DNA of 64,000 bases from Bog-532 sp963775825 (GCA_963775825.1 CAVZKY010000037.1:124001-188000); one strand, 5' to 3'. Positions 15,473 through 25,294 are shown, counted from the stretch's first letter. Notes: a model not told the origin generated them from the letters alone. Program-made: numbers and translations.

Positions 15473-17920
15473 ATGGTGCCAGTGATGAGCGCAGACCAGT
15501 ACCCGGCCGCGCGGCGGCTCGACCTGACCGAGGATCTGCTGGGCCACCGGGTCAGCGACCCCTACCGGTGGCTCGAGGACCCCGGCAGTGCCGAGACACG
15601 TGCCTGGCTGGGCGCCGAGGACGAACTGTTCCGGTCGCACGCGGCGGCCCTGCCGGGGGTGACGGCCCTGGCCGAGCGGATCCTGGAGCTGACGGGGGCC
15701 GGGCACATCGGGGTCCCGGTGTGGCGGGGCCCCCGGCGGTTCTTCACCCGGCGGCTGCCCGGTGAAGAGCACGCGGTGCTGTGCACCGTGGATCCCGGCC
15801 CCGGGGGCCCCGCCGATCCTGGCCCCGGGGACCCCGCCCATGCTGGCCCCGGGGACCCCGCCGATCCCCGCCCCGGTCCCCGCCCATTCCGGCCCCGGGG
15901 ACCCCGCCGATCCTGGCCCCGGGGATCCGCCCATGCTGGCCCCCCGGACCCCGCCCATGCTGGCCCCGGGGACCCCGCCGCTCCCCGCCCCGGGGACCCC
16001 GCCCATGCTGGCTCCAGGGACCCCGGGGACCCCGCCGATCCCGGTGCCGGGCGGACGCTCATCGACCCGGTGACCATCGACCCGAGCGGGCGGACCACCC
16101 TCGACAGCTGGCAGCCGGACAAGGAGGGCCGGTGGCTGGCCTACCAGCTGTCCGAGGGCGGCAGCGAGGAGTCGCTGCTGCGGGTGATAGACGTGGAAAC
16201 CAGCGAGCTGGTGGACGGCCCGATCGACCGCTGCCGCTACTCCCAGATCGCCTGGCTGCCGGGGGGCAAGGCGTTCTACTACACCCGCCGACTGCCCCCC
16301 GACGAGGTGCCCGCAGGCGAAGAGCAGTTCCACCGCCGGGTCTACCTGCACCGGGTGGGCTCCCCCGCCGCCGACGACGTGCTGATCTTCGGCGCGGGCC
16401 GGGACAAGACGACGTACTATTCGGCCGCGGTGAGCCGGGACGGCCGGTGGCTGACGATCAGCGCGGCCCGGGGCACCGAGCCCCGCAACGACCTGTGGAT
16501 CGCCGACCTGACCGCCTCCGACCTGGCTGCGCCCGCGCTGCAGCCGGTCCAGGTCGGCGCCGACGCACGGACCGGGGTCCGGGTGGGCCGGGACGGCCGG
16601 CTGTACGTGTTCACCGACGCCGGCGCGCCGCGGGGCCGGATCGCGGTCGCCGACCCGGCGCGCCCCGGGCCCGAGGAATGGCGGGACCTCGTGCCCTCCG
16701 ATCCCGAGGCGGTACTGGAGGGCTACGCCATCCTGGACGGGGGGCCGCGGCCGGTGCTGCTCGTGGTGTGGACCCGGCATGCCATCAGCGAGATCACCGT
16801 GCACGAGCTAGCGACCGGCGAGCAAATCGGGACCGTGCCGCTGCCGGGGCCGGGCAGCGTCGGCGGGATCAGCGAGCGGCCGGAGGGCGGCGACGAAGCC
16901 TGGTTCGCCTACACCGACAACACCACCCCGGTCACCGTTCTGCGCTACGACGCGGGCACCGACCAGACCCAGGTCTGGGCCCGCCCGCCGGGCGCGGTGG
17001 ACACCCCCGCGGTGACCGCCCGGCAGATCGCCTACCGCTCCGGCGACGGCACCGAGGTGCGCATGCTCGTCGTCAGCGGCGACGCCGCCCCTGGTGGGCC
17101 CGGGAGCCAGGGAGGCCCCGGAGGCCCCCGCGGCCCGCGCGGCTCCGGAGGCTCCGGAGGCTCCGGAGGCTCCGGAGGCTCCGGCAGCGAACGGCCGCCG
17201 GAGCCGCGCCCGACGGTCCTCTATGGCTACGGCGGCTTCGGGATCAGCATGACCCCCGGGTATTCCTCGGCGATCCTCGCGTGGGCGGAAGCGGGCGGCG
17301 TCTACGCCATCGCCGGGCTGCGCGGCGGCAGCGAGGAAGGCGAGGACTGGCACCGAGCCGGAATGCTGGACCGGCGGCAGTGCGTGTTCGACGACTTCCA
17401 CGCCGCGGCGGAGAAGCTCATCGCCGACGGCTGGACCACGCGGGATCAGCTGGGCATCTACGGCGGCTCGAACGGGGGCCTGCTGGTCGGTGCCGCGATC
17501 ACGCAGCGGCCGGAACTCTACGCGGCTGCGGTGTGCTCGGCGCCGCTGCTCGACATGGTGCGGTACGAGAAGTTCGGGCTGGGTGAGACGTGGAACACCG
17601 AGTACGGCACCGCCGCCGACCCGGAGCAACTGGGCTGGCTGCTGTCGTATTCGCCGTATCACCAGGTCATCGACGGCATCCGGTACCCCAGCGTGCTGTT
17701 CACGGTGTTCGATAACGACACCCGCGTCGATCCGGTGCACGCCCGCAAGATGTGCGCGGCGCTGCAGCACGCCACGTCCGCGTCGCCGGCCGAGCAGCCC
17801 ATCGTGCTGCGCCGGGAGGCCGATGTCGGCCACTCCAGCCGGGCGGTGAGCCGCTCGGTGGCGCTGTCGGCGGACATTCTGGCCTTCCTGGCCGTCCACA
17901 CCGGCCTGCGGCTGCGCTGA
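15473..17920 (+). CDS. S9 family peptidase, prolyl oligopeptidase type, with repeat insertions
   Basis: About 815 residues. The N-terminal beta-propeller opens YPAARRLDLTEDLLGHRVSDPYRWLED; the C-terminal alpha/beta hydrolase domain carries Ser666 in GIYGGSNGG, the Asp region DNDTRVDP and His in DVGHSSRAV. The family cleaves short proline-containing peptides in the cytosol. Two low-complexity stretches are unusual: about residues 105-190 (Pro/Gly/Asp/Ala-rich, from tandem DNA repeats at 15785-16050) inside the propeller, and a GGSGGSGG linker at about 543-575 just before the catalytic domain. Possible starts are 15473 and 15485 (MSADQYP); neither has a strong ribosome site. It converges on a LAL regulator. 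Confidence 0.9.
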   Translation: MVPVMSADQYPAARRLDLTEDLLGHRVSDPYRWLEDPGSAETRAWLGAEDELFRSHAAALPGVTALAERILELTGAGHIGVPVWRGPRRFFTRRLPGEEHAVLCTVDPGPGGPADPGPGDPAHAGPGDPADPRPGPRPFRPRGPRRSWPRGSAHAGPPDPAHAGPGDPAAPRPGDPAHAGSRDPGDPADPGAGRTLIDPVTIDPSGRTTLDSWQPDKEGRWLAYQLSEGGSEESLLRVIDVETSELVDGPIDRCRYSQIAWLPGGKAFYYTRRLPPDEVPAGEEQFHRRVYLHRVGSPAADDVLIFGAGRDKTTYYSAAVSRDGRWLTISAARGTEPRNDLWIADLTASDLAAPALQPVQVGADARTGVRVGRDGRLYVFTDAGAPRGRIAVADPARPGPEEWRDLVPSDPEAVLEGYAILDGGPRPVLLVVWTRHAISEITVHELATGEQIGTVPLPGPGSVGGISERPEGGDEAWFAYTDNTTPVTVLRYDAGTDQTQVWARPPGAVDTPAVTARQIAYRSGDGTEVRMLVVSGDAAPGGPGSQGGPGGPRGPRGSGGSGGSGGSGGSGSERPPEPRPTVLYGYGGFGISMTPGYSSAILAWAEAGGVYAIAGLRGGSEEGEDWHRAGMLDRRQCVFDDFHAAAEKLIADGWTTRDQLGIYGGSNGGLLVGAAITQRPELYAAAVCSAPLLDMVRYEKFGLGETWNTEYGTAADPEQLGWLLSYSPYHQVIDGIRYPSVLFTVFDNDTRVDPVHARKMCAALQHATSASPAEQPIVLRREADVGHSSRAVSRSVALSADILAFLAVHTGLRLR
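15785..16050. repeat. In-frame tandem repeats inside the S9 peptidase gene
   Basis: GC-rich units built on GGCCCCGGGGACCCCGCC with variants that insert ATGCT or GATCC, arranged in about fourteen imperfect copies of 15-24 bp. The total keeps the reading frame. Encoded residues are PGDPAHAG, PGDPADP and similar; they interrupt the beta-propeller and are not found in typical relatives. Confidence 0.75.
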
Positions 17921-17971
17921 GACGGGCCGGGGCCCGCCGGGGACGACGGCAGCCGGCCAGGTCACCTAACG

Positions 17972-20356
17972 CTAGAAGATGTCGATGTCGTATCCCCGGG
18001 CAATGGCGTCATGGCGAGTGGAGACGCCGAGTTTCCGGTAGATCGCCTGAGTGTGGGTCTTGATCGTGTTCTGCGACAGGTAGAGCTCCTGGCCGATCTC
18101 GCGCAGGGACAGTGATCCGCGCAGCAGCCGCAGCACGGCCGCCTCGCGTTCGGTCAGGGGCGCGCCCAGCGCGATGGACGGCGGCAGGCCCGCGAGGCGC
18201 CGCTCGATCCGGTCCAGCCGGGCGAACTGAGCCTCGGCGCCGTCCGGGGATGCGACGAGAAGCGACCTGGCTTCGGTGAGCAGGGCGATGGCCCGGGGCC
18301 GGTCGCCGAGGTCGGACAGCACCGGCGCGAACCGGAGCAGAAGTTCAAGGGTGGGCCAGGGGCTGATGCCTTGCTTCCGACGCCGGCTCTCGAGCGCACG
18401 CTCGAACTCCCAGCGGGCCTCGGTGAGCCAGCCGCGCCGGGCCGCCACCTCGCCAGCGGCCGTGAAGGCGAGGGAACTTTGCGGGGCTGCGCTGAGGCCC
18501 GGGTCAGCGCTGGCCAGGATTTCCTGAGCCGTACGGGCCCACTGCTCGGCCTGATCCAATTGTCCCCGCTCGACCGCGACCAAGGACAGGACCGCAAACC
18601 CCAGCACGCGGATAAGCGCGGGAGCCCCCGCGGGCGAGGTGTGCTGCGCCTGCACGACGGCCGCGTCGAAGTCGCCGGACAGGTAAAGGGCCGACGCGTA
18701 CGAAACCCGGGCCAGTGCGTGCCACGGCGACGCCGGATCGCTCTCCAGGGCGACCGCCTCGGCCGCGGCAGCACGCATCCGGCCAATGCCCTCGAACCCA
18801 AAGGTGCCCTGCAGCAACGCCGCCGACGACCGGAACGACCGGATGCCGTCCGGAAGCGCTCCCTCGTACTCGCCGGCGTTCACCAGCGGCAGCCAGCGCC
18901 GCAGGGATTCCTGGTCACCGGACAGCGCCGCGGCCCACGCCGCACAGTGCGCCGCCAGTGGCTCAGCGCGGACGATGTCGTCGCCGAGCAGGCTCAGCCA
19001 GCGGCGGACGGTCGCGACCTGGCCGGAGTTCACGTAGGCGTACCAGTGCCGCGCCATGAGATCGATGACGCCGGCCACGTCACCGGCGCTGCACGCGTGA
19101 CCTATTGCCTCGTCCGCGGCGCCCGACCGCCGGTGCCAGGCGGCGGCGCGCTCGTGCAGGGCGGGCACGATGTCCGGTTCGGTGCGGCTGAGCTCAGCGC
19201 GGAGCATCTCGGCGAAGAGGTGATGATAGCGGAACCATTGCCGGGTGTCGTCCAGCGGTACGACGAAGAGGTTTTCCCGTTCGAGGGTGTCGATAATCTC
19301 GGCCGCGTCGGCCGATCCGGTCACGGCATCACACAGCGGCGCGCAAAATCGGGAGAGGATCGAGGTGCGCAGCAGAAACTGCCGCACATGGCCTGGCTGG
19401 CGGCCGAGCACCTCCTCGGCCAGAAACTGTTCGACAAACCGGCTATTGCCGCTGAACTCGCGGATGACGTCATGGGGCGACGGGCGCCCGTGCAGCAAAA
19501 GCGCCGCCAGGTAGATCCCGGCGGGCCAGCCTTCGGTCAGGTCGACGAGTGTGGCCAGATCGGCTGGGCTGAGCTCGAGGCCGACGACCGCGGCGACGAG
19601 CTCAGCCGCATGCGCGGGCGCGAACCGCAGCTCGTGCGCCCCGACCTCGGCCAGCTCCCCGGCGGCCCGGACGCGGGCCAGCGGCAGCGGCGGGTCGGCC
19701 CGCGTGAGCAGCACCAGCCCGACCGTCGGCGGCAGGTGCAGGAGCAGGAAAGCGAGCTGGTCATGGCAGTCAGGCTCGCTGATCACGTGATAGTCGTCCA
19801 GCACCAGAAGGACCGGCTCCGTCAGCTTGGCCAGCTCATTGATCAGCAACGGAAGGAGCGTTTCGGCAAAATCCGGCGGCTGGCCCCGGACGAGGGCCAG
19901 GACATTATCGGCGCTGAACTGCGGGCAGGCGCGCTGCAGAGCATGGGCGACGTGCCACCACAGCCGGCCGGGATCGTTGTCACCCGGATCGAGTGAGATC
20001 CAGGCGAACGGGCGGCTTTCGGCCGGGCTCAGCTGCCACTGGGCGACCAGGGTCGTCTTGCCGAAACCCGCCGGGGCGGCGATCACAGCAAGCTTGGCGT
20101 TAGCGCCCGCCAGCCGGGCGACCAGCTCCGCGCGCTGTACCCACTCCGTCCGGGCCGCAGGAGCGTGCAGCTTCGTCTCGAGAAGCACAACGGGGCCCGC
20201 TCGCGCTGCCGCCGAGAGGTCAGCAGCAGGCGAGCCTGGCTCCGCCGCAATGACAGGGCCCGCAGCATCGGATCCGTTGCCATTATTGTGCGGATCTACC
20301 GGATGGAGCTGACGATCAGCGGCGTAAATTGAGCGAATTTTTGGGGTACTAGGCAT
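17972..20356 (-). CDS. LuxR family regulator of the large LAL (MalT-like) type
   Basis: 794 residues. Walker A APAGFGKTT at about 94-102, Walker B-like VLLVLDDYH, VLLTRADPPLPL sensor strand, FRYHHLFAEMLRAEL, then a helical-repeat region and a C-terminal LuxR helix-turn-helix (LTEREAAVLRLLRG ... YLSQNTIKTHTQAIYRKLG). The full set is typical of MalT/AlkS-like ATP-dependent activators. It differs clearly from the LAL at 9225, so the pair are not recent duplicates. The frame is open to a GTG at 20380; I prefer ATG 20356, preceded by GAGCGGGA. Its promoter region (20357-20711) is relatively AT-rich and has a single GGATGA (20496), but no full palindrome. Confidence 0.9.
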   Translation of the reverse strand: MPSTPKIRSIYAADRQLHPVDPHNNGNGSDAAGPVIAAEPGSPAADLSAAARAGPVVLLETKLHAPAARTEWVQRAELVARLAGANAKLAVIAAPAGFGKTTLVAQWQLSPAESRPFAWISLDPGDNDPGRLWWHVAHALQRACPQFSADNVLALVRGQPPDFAETLLPLLINELAKLTEPVLLVLDDYHVISEPDCHDQLAFLLLHLPPTVGLVLLTRADPPLPLARVRAAGELAEVGAHELRFAPAHAAELVAAVVGLELSPADLATLVDLTEGWPAGIYLAALLLHGRPSPHDVIREFSGNSRFVEQFLAEEVLGRQPGHVRQFLLRTSILSRFCAPLCDAVTGSADAAEIIDTLERENLFVVPLDDTRQWFRYHHLFAEMLRAELSRTEPDIVPALHERAAAWHRRSGAADEAIGHACSAGDVAGVIDLMARHWYAYVNSGQVATVRRWLSLLGDDIVRAEPLAAHCAAWAAALSGDQESLRRWLPLVNAGEYEGALPDGIRSFRSSAALLQGTFGFEGIGRMRAAAAEAVALESDPASPWHALARVSYASALYLSGDFDAAVVQAQHTSPAGAPALIRVLGFAVLSLVAVERGQLDQAEQWARTAQEILASADPGLSAAPQSSLAFTAAGEVAARRGWLTEARWEFERALESRRRKQGISPWPTLELLLRFAPVLSDLGDRPRAIALLTEARSLLVASPDGAEAQFARLDRIERRLAGLPPSIALGAPLTEREAAVLRLLRGSLSLREIGQELYLSQNTIKTHTQAIYRKLGVSTRHDAIARGYDIDIF

Positions 20357-20711
20357 GACATCCCGCTCAGCGCGGTGCACGTGTGACCCCCAAGCTGCTA
20401 GACGTATCGCTGCCTAGGTCTGGAGCAGCTTGGTGCACGCCTCCCACTCTGGCACTTTTTTTGCTCATAAACAATCCGCGGGCACGGCCTGAGCAGGATG
20501 AAACCGATTGCATAGAGTGGGCGCTGGGTTGGCATGCCGCAACAGGGCGTCGATTCGCCGGGCCGGCGCGTAATTTCCTGGTAACAAAGTTCCCGAGTGC
20601 AAACTTCTAATCTGCGGGTGGAATGATCTCCTTTGAGCAGTATTCGGCACTTATTGCTCAAGCAAGAACGATGACCCCGCAGGGGCCCCAGGAGCCTTCC
20701 CGGCCGCATGC
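20357..20711. promoter_or_regulatory. AT-richer gap between LAL regulator and GMC gene
   Basis: About 350 bp upstream of the minus-strand LAL gene and downstream of the minus-strand GMC gene. Base composition between about 20430 and 20680 is visibly richer in A+T than the surroundings. Short frames lack ribosome sites. A lone MalT-box-like GGATGA is at 20496-20501. I see no recognisable gene. Confidence 0.45.
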
Positions 20712-22270
20712 TCAGCCGAGCCGGGCGAGGATATGGTCGCCGACCCGGATGGCGTTGGCCATCGCGGTCAGGGCCGGGTTCACCGCGCTGATGCTCGGGA
20801 AAATGCTGGTGTCGGCCACGTAGAGGTTGTCGACTTCATGGGCCCGGCAGCTGGGGTCGAGCACGGACGTCGCCGGGTCGGCACCGAACCGGACGGTCCC
20901 GGCCTGGTGCGCGCAGCCGGCGACCGGGATGTCGGTCTTCATGTACGCGAACCGGTGGGCCATGTGATTCTCGTGCATGCCGAGTGAGCCGAGCATCGAC
21001 TTGAGCTGGTGGTACAGCCGCTTAGCCGCGGTGGGGTTACTCGGCGTGTACAGGATGTGGACGCTGCCGTCGGTGCCGAGGGTGACCCGGTTGTCTGGCT
21101 GCGGCAGGTCCTCGGTGGACAGCCAGAAGTCCACGGCGTGCTCCGCGACGTCGCGCAGCGCCCAGTTGGGCGCGAACTTGGTCTCCAGCGGCTTCTCGCC
21201 GCGGAACATCTCCGCTTGCGACTTGCCGATCATCTGGATGTTGCCCATCGGGTAGTCGAAGTCCGGGCCGCTGAAGTAGAAGTCGTTGACGCCGAGGGTC
21301 TTCTGGAACACGGTCGGGTTCGGGTCCTTGGACAGGGCGAGCACGGCCTGGCTGTCGTGGTACATGAAGTTGCGGCCGACCTGATCGGAGCGGTTGGCCA
21401 GCCCCGCCGGGTGCTTGTCGCTGGCCGAGGCCAGCAGCAGCTTGGCGGAGTTGGCCGCACCGCAGGAGACGACGACGATGTCGCCCGCGTACCGCTTGCG
21501 TCTCGCCGTCCCGCTCGACCACCACCTCGGTGACCGCGGTGCCGGCCGGGTTGGTTTCCAGCTTCACCGCCCGCGCGTTCCGCAGCAGCGTGACGTTGGC
21601 GTGCTCGAGGGCGGGGCGGACGCCGAGCACCTCGGCGTCGGACTTGGCGTGCAGCGGGCACGGGAACCCGTCACAGTCCCCGCAGCGCACACAGATGCTG
21701 TACGGCGGGTTCGCCTCGTTGAGCAGGATGCCGCACGGCGCGTGGAACGGGTGGTATCCCCCCTTCCCGAGGTCATCGGAGAGCTGCTGAATCCGGGGCT
21801 CGTGGGAGACCGCGGGGTACGGGTAGGGCGCGCTGGCCGGCGGCTCGGTCGGATCCTCGCCCCGCGCGCCGTGCACCTGGTACATCGTCTCGGCGGCGCG
21901 CGTAATACGGCTCCATGTCCGCATAGGAGATGGGCCAGGCCGGCGACAGGCCGTCATGGTGGTGAATTTCGCCGAAGTCCTGCTCGCGCATCCGGTAGAG
22001 CGCGGCGCCGTACAGCTTGGTGGCGCCGCCGACGAAGTAATGCACCTGCGGCTGGAAGAACGCCTTGCCCTTCACGTCGTACCAGCTGTCGGGCGAGATG
22101 TAGCGGCCCTTGACGAACACGTCCTCGGTCGACCAGTTGGCCGGCTCGCGGGGCAGCCAGTCGCCGCGCTCGAGCAGCAGGATGCGCTTGCCCGACGGGG
22201 CGAGGTGGCGGGCGAGGGTGCCGCCGCCTGCCCCGGTACCGATCACGATGACGTCGTAATGCTCGCTCAT
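20712..22270 (-). pseudogene. GMC family oxidoreductase, two frameshifts
   Basis: Three overlapping frames join into one protein of about 519 residues: an N-terminal FAD domain (DVIVIGTGAGGGTLARHL, with VGGATKLYGAALYRM), a middle part with the Cys motif CVRCGDCDGFPC, and a C-terminal GMC domain (AGCAHQAGTVRFG, VDNLYVADTSIFPS, NPALTAMANA). Frame changes occur at about 21898 (after ADMEPYYAR) and about 21497 (after VVVERDGET); each fits one extra base. The first ATG has GGAAGGAG seven bases upstream and lies three bases after cydB, so it is the third gene of a cydA-cydB-GMC operon. It likely oxidises an alcohol or sugar. Sequencing error is as plausible as decay. Confidence 0.8.
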
Positions 22271-22273
22271 GTC

Positions 22274-23365
22274 TTAGCTCCTTCCGGGCGGGGCGGCGGT
22301 GGGCGCCGGGCTGCCGGGGGTGATGCCACCGGCCGGGCCCGGCGCGGCCGGCGGGGACGCGGCGGGCGGGAGTTTCGGCACGAACTGGTCCCGGCTCACG
22401 CGCCGGCGGAACACGTAGTAGGTCCAGCTCTGGTAGGCGAGGACCAGCGGCAGGAAGATGAGGACGATGATGGTCATCGCGTCGAGCGAGTAGGGGTTGG
22501 ACGCCGTGTTGTGCACGGTGAGGTTGTAGGCCGGGTTGGTGCTCGACACCATCACGTTGGGATACAGGCCGACGAAGATCGACAGGATGCAGGTCGCCAT
22601 CGTGATCGCGGTCGCGGTGAAGGCGAAGCCGTCGCGGCGCGCGTAGACCAGCCAGACCGCGGCCAGGACGGCGATGATGGCGAGCAGCTCGAGCGGCCGG
22701 AGGAAGAAGGTGCTGCTGGACGTCACGTGCGTCCAGATCGCGAAGCCCACGACCGCGGCCGCGGTGAACGGGGCCACCGTGCGGGCGATCCGCCGGGAAC
22801 GTTCGTGCATGTCGCCGGTGGTTCTGAGGGACAGGAACGTCGCGCCGTGCAGCAGGCAGATCAGCACCAGGGTGACCCCGGTGAACAGCGCGTAAGGCTG
22901 CAGCAGGGTCCAGAACGACCCGGTGAAGTTCTGGGCGGAATTGATGGGCAGTCCGTGCAGCAGGTCGGCCAGGCCGACGCCGATCAGCAGCGGGGCCAGC
23001 AGGCTGCCCACGGTCAGCGACACGTCCCAGGTGCGCCGCCAGCGGGCCGCGTCGCGCTTGCCGCGGTACTCGAAGGCCACGCCGCGGATGATCAGTGCCG
23101 CCAGCAGCAGGGCCAGGGCGAGGTACAGCCCGGAGAACATGGTCGCGTACCAGCCGGGAAACGCCGCGAACATGGCCGCCCCGGCCACGATCAGCCAGAC
23201 CTCGTTGCCGTCCCACAGCGGCCCGATGGTGTTGATGGCGGCCCGGCGGCCGGCCTCATCCTGGCCGACCACGCTGTGCAGCATGCCGACGCCGAAGTCG
23301 AACCCCTCGAGGATGAAAAACCCGGTCCACAGAACCGCGATGACGATGAACCAGAACGGCACCAT
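22274..23365 (-). CDS. cydB: Cytochrome bd ubiquinol/menaquinol oxidase subunit II
   Basis: 363 residues, about eight membrane segments. The family N-terminus FWFIVIAVLWTGFFILEGFDFG and the quinone-oxidase signature GPLWDGNEVWLI are present. CydB supports the haem-bearing CydA in oxygen reduction at high affinity. The last 35 residues form an unusual Pro/Ala/Gly-rich cytoplasmic tail. It begins seven bases after the cydA stop and is followed three bases later by the GMC oxidoreductase, so all three are one operon. CydDC, needed to assemble the oxidase, are encoded 20 kb away at 43318. Confidence 0.94.
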   Translation of the reverse strand: MVPFWFIVIAVLWTGFFILEGFDFGVGMLHSVVGQDEAGRRAAINTIGPLWDGNEVWLIVAGAAMFAAFPGWYATMFSGLYLALALLLAALIIRGVAFEYRGKRDAARWRRTWDVSLTVGSLLAPLLIGVGLADLLHGLPINSAQNFTGSFWTLLQPYALFTGVTLVLICLLHGATFLSLRTTGDMHERSRRIARTVAPFTAAAVVGFAIWTHVTSSSTFFLRPLELLAIIAVLAAVWLVYARRDGFAFTATAITMATCILSIFVGLYPNVMVSSTNPAYNLTVHNTASNPYSLDAMTIIVLIFLPLVLAYQSWTYYVFRRRVSRDQFVPKLPPAASPPAAPGPAGGITPGSPAPTAAPPGRS

Positions 23366-23372
23366 GATGACC

Positions 23373-24755
23373 TCAGTACTGAACGGCTGGTACGGGCGCG
23401 TCGGCCTCGGCTTCGGGGCGCGCGGGCGGGAGCTGGTCGCGTGAGTAGCGCAGCATCAAGAGGAAATCGACCGTGCCGAGCGTGCCGTACAGCAGGACGA
23501 ATCCCACCACGCTGATCCACAGCCAGGTGGTGCTGACGGTCGGCGAGATCCCGTTCTTGGTCAGCATGAGGCCCTGCACGATCCAGGGCTGCCGGCCGCT
23601 TTCGGTCAGCAGCCAGCCCGCGGTGTTCATCACGAACGGCAGCACCGCAACCCATACCGCCGCCCACAAGAACCACCGGGAGGTCGCGAGTTTCTCGCGC
23701 CGGACCAGCCAGAGCCCCCACAGGGCGAACAGCAGGACCAGGCCACCGAGGTAGGCCATGACCCGCATGGACCAGTACTGGATGAACACGTCCGGCACGT
23801 AGTAGCCGGGCCCGAACTGCTTGCTGTACTGCGACTGGAGCGGGTTGAGCCCGACCACCTTGCCGTTCCAGTGGTTGGTGGCCAGCAGCGACAGCAGGTG
23901 CGGGATCTCGATGATCTGGGTCGGGGTCTCGTCGTTGTTGCCGCCGCCGATCTGGAACAAAGAGAACGAGCACGGCTGGCAGGTGGTCCACTGGGCCTCC
24001 GCGGCCGCGATCTTCATCGGCTGGTACTGGCCCTCGATCACCCCGAGCTCGTCACCGACCAGCAGGGTGAACAGCATCGCCGGGACCAGCACGATGAGCG
24101 CCAGCCGCGCCGACCGGGTGAACACCTCCCGGTCGCCGCCGTGCCTGAGCTGCCACGCGGAGACCGCCAGCATGATGACGGCGCCGGTGACCAGCGACAC
24201 GAAGATGACCTTCGAGTATCCCCACACGAATACCGGGTTGGTGAACACCGCCCAGAGGTTGTTCAGCTGCGGCTTGCCGTTCACCATCTGGTAGCCGACG
24301 GGATGCTGCATCCAGGAGTTGGCCGCCAGGATGAACGCCGCCGACAGCATGCTGCCCACCGTGACCAGCCAGATCGTGGCCAGGTGCACGCGGCGCGACA
24401 GCTTGTCCCAGCCGAACAGCCACAGCCCCAGGAACGTCGACTCCAGGAAGAAAGCGGCCAGTCCCTCCATGGCGAGCGGGGCGCCGAAGATGTTGCCGAC
24501 CAGCCGGGAGTACGCCCCCCAGTTCATCCCGAACTCGAACTCCTGCACGATGCCGGTCACCACGCCGATCGCGACGTTGATGACCAGCAGGGTGCCGAAG
24601 AACTTGGTCAGCCGCAGGTACTCGTCCCGCTTGCTCCGGTACCACGCCGTCTGCAGCAACGCGGTCAGAAAAGCCAGCCCAATGGTCACCGGGACGAAAA
24701 AGAAATGGTTGATCGACGTGAACGCGAACTGCCACCGCGCAAGATCCAGCGCCAT
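23373..24755 (-). CDS. cydA: Cytochrome bd oxidase subunit I
   Basis: 460 residues, nine or so membrane helices. The N-terminus ALDLARWQFAFTSINHFFFVP holds the family Arg and the His ligand of haem b595; GVVTGIVQEFEFGMNW, NSWMQHPVGY and the quinone loop EGQYQPMKIAAAEAQW are clear, and WSMRVMAYLGG includes the Met ligand region. The Q-loop is short, as usual in actinobacteria. The enzyme oxidises menaquinol and reduces oxygen under low aeration. First gene of cydA-cydB-GMC. No palindrome copy was seen in its short upstream gap (24756-24820), where it follows a small membrane gene on the same strand. Confidence 0.95.
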   Translation of the reverse strand: MALDLARWQFAFTSINHFFFVPVTIGLAFLTALLQTAWYRSKRDEYLRLTKFFGTLLVINVAIGVVTGIVQEFEFGMNWGAYSRLVGNIFGAPLAMEGLAAFFLESTFLGLWLFGWDKLSRRVHLATIWLVTVGSMLSAAFILAANSWMQHPVGYQMVNGKPQLNNLWAVFTNPVFVWGYSKVIFVSLVTGAVIMLAVSAWQLRHGGDREVFTRSARLALIVLVPAMLFTLLVGDELGVIEGQYQPMKIAAAEAQWTTCQPCSFSLFQIGGGNNDETPTQIIEIPHLLSLLATNHWNGKVVGLNPLQSQYSKQFGPGYYVPDVFIQYWSMRVMAYLGGLVLLFALWGLWLVRREKLATSRWFLWAAVWVAVLPFVMNTAGWLLTESGRQPWIVQGLMLTKNGISPTVSTTWLWISVVGFVLLYGTLGTVDFLLMLRYSRDQLPPARPEAEADAPVPAVQY

Positions 24756-24820
24756 CCGTACCTCCCCAGGTCACCAGAGCTTCGAAGCGATTGGCCGCGC
24801 GTGACACGGCCGCCGCGTGG

Positions 24821-25096
24821 TCAGGAACTGACGTCGGCCGACCCGCCGTTCCGCCAGGCGGCCGTGCCGGCCGCGGCGGCGGTCCTGGCTTGCGCCCACT
24901 TGAGCTTCGCGACCTCGCTGGGCGGCACGTCCATCTCCTGGATCCACCGGCGGGTGGCGGAGAGCAGGTGCGCGCCGCCGATGGCCAGGCCCACCAGGGC
25001 GACCACGGTGCCGGCTCCGATGAGCGCGGCACCCGTGATCAGCGGGCCAGTTCTGAAGTCCGGCAAGTTATTGCTGTCCTGCGTATTAGCAGACAT
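24821..25096 (-). CDS. Small single-pass membrane protein
   Basis: 91 residues: a polar N-terminus MSANTQDSNN, one long hydrophobic segment TGAALIGAGTVVALVGLAIGG (about 25-45), then a charged tail containing SATRRWIQEMDVPPSEVAKLKW and an Ala-rich end. Related proteins of unknown function occur in actinobacteria near stress genes; the WIQEMDVPPSE stretch seems the conserved part. It lies just upstream of cydA (65 bp) on the same strand and has a palindrome copy 63 bp upstream, so it could connect cydAB to the proposed regulon. ATG 25096 chosen; a GTG four codons earlier is possible. Confidence 0.65.
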   Translation of the reverse strand: MSANTQDSNNLPDFRTGPLITGAALIGAGTVVALVGLAIGGAHLLSATRRWIQEMDVPPSEVAKLKWAQARTAAAAGTAAWRNGGSADVSS

Positions 25097-25158
25097 GGCA
25101 CACACCATCCTGGCCGTTGGACAATGACCATCACTTTGGCCGCGCGGGCGCAGGCAGG

Positions 25159-25179
25159 CATCACCCCGCCTGGGTGATT
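25159..25179. promoter_or_regulatory. Shared palindrome site 3
   Basis: CATCACC - CCGCCTG - GGTGATT; exact match to TCACCC-N5-GGGTGA. It is 63 bp upstream of the small membrane gene (and cydAB behind it) and about 240 bp upstream of the GH15 gene. Confidence 0.7.
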
Positions 25180-25235
25180 ACCTCCCGCTGCCGCCGGGCG
25201 GGCCAGGTCGCCAACCAGCCGACCGCATCCGGCCG

Positions 25236-25294
25236 CAACGGCGCCACCCGGCCGGCAACGGCGCCACCCGACCGGAAAGGCGCCACCCAGCCGG
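25236..25294. repeat. Three tandem 19-20 bp repeats
   Basis: Units at 25236, 25256 and 25276, each containing GGCGCCACCC followed by CCGG. Non-coding, upstream of the GH15 gene. Confidence 0.7.

Noticed and set aside
24756..24820. Palindrome in front of cydA
   Set aside because: GGTCACC occurs, but the partner arm at the fixed distance is missing.
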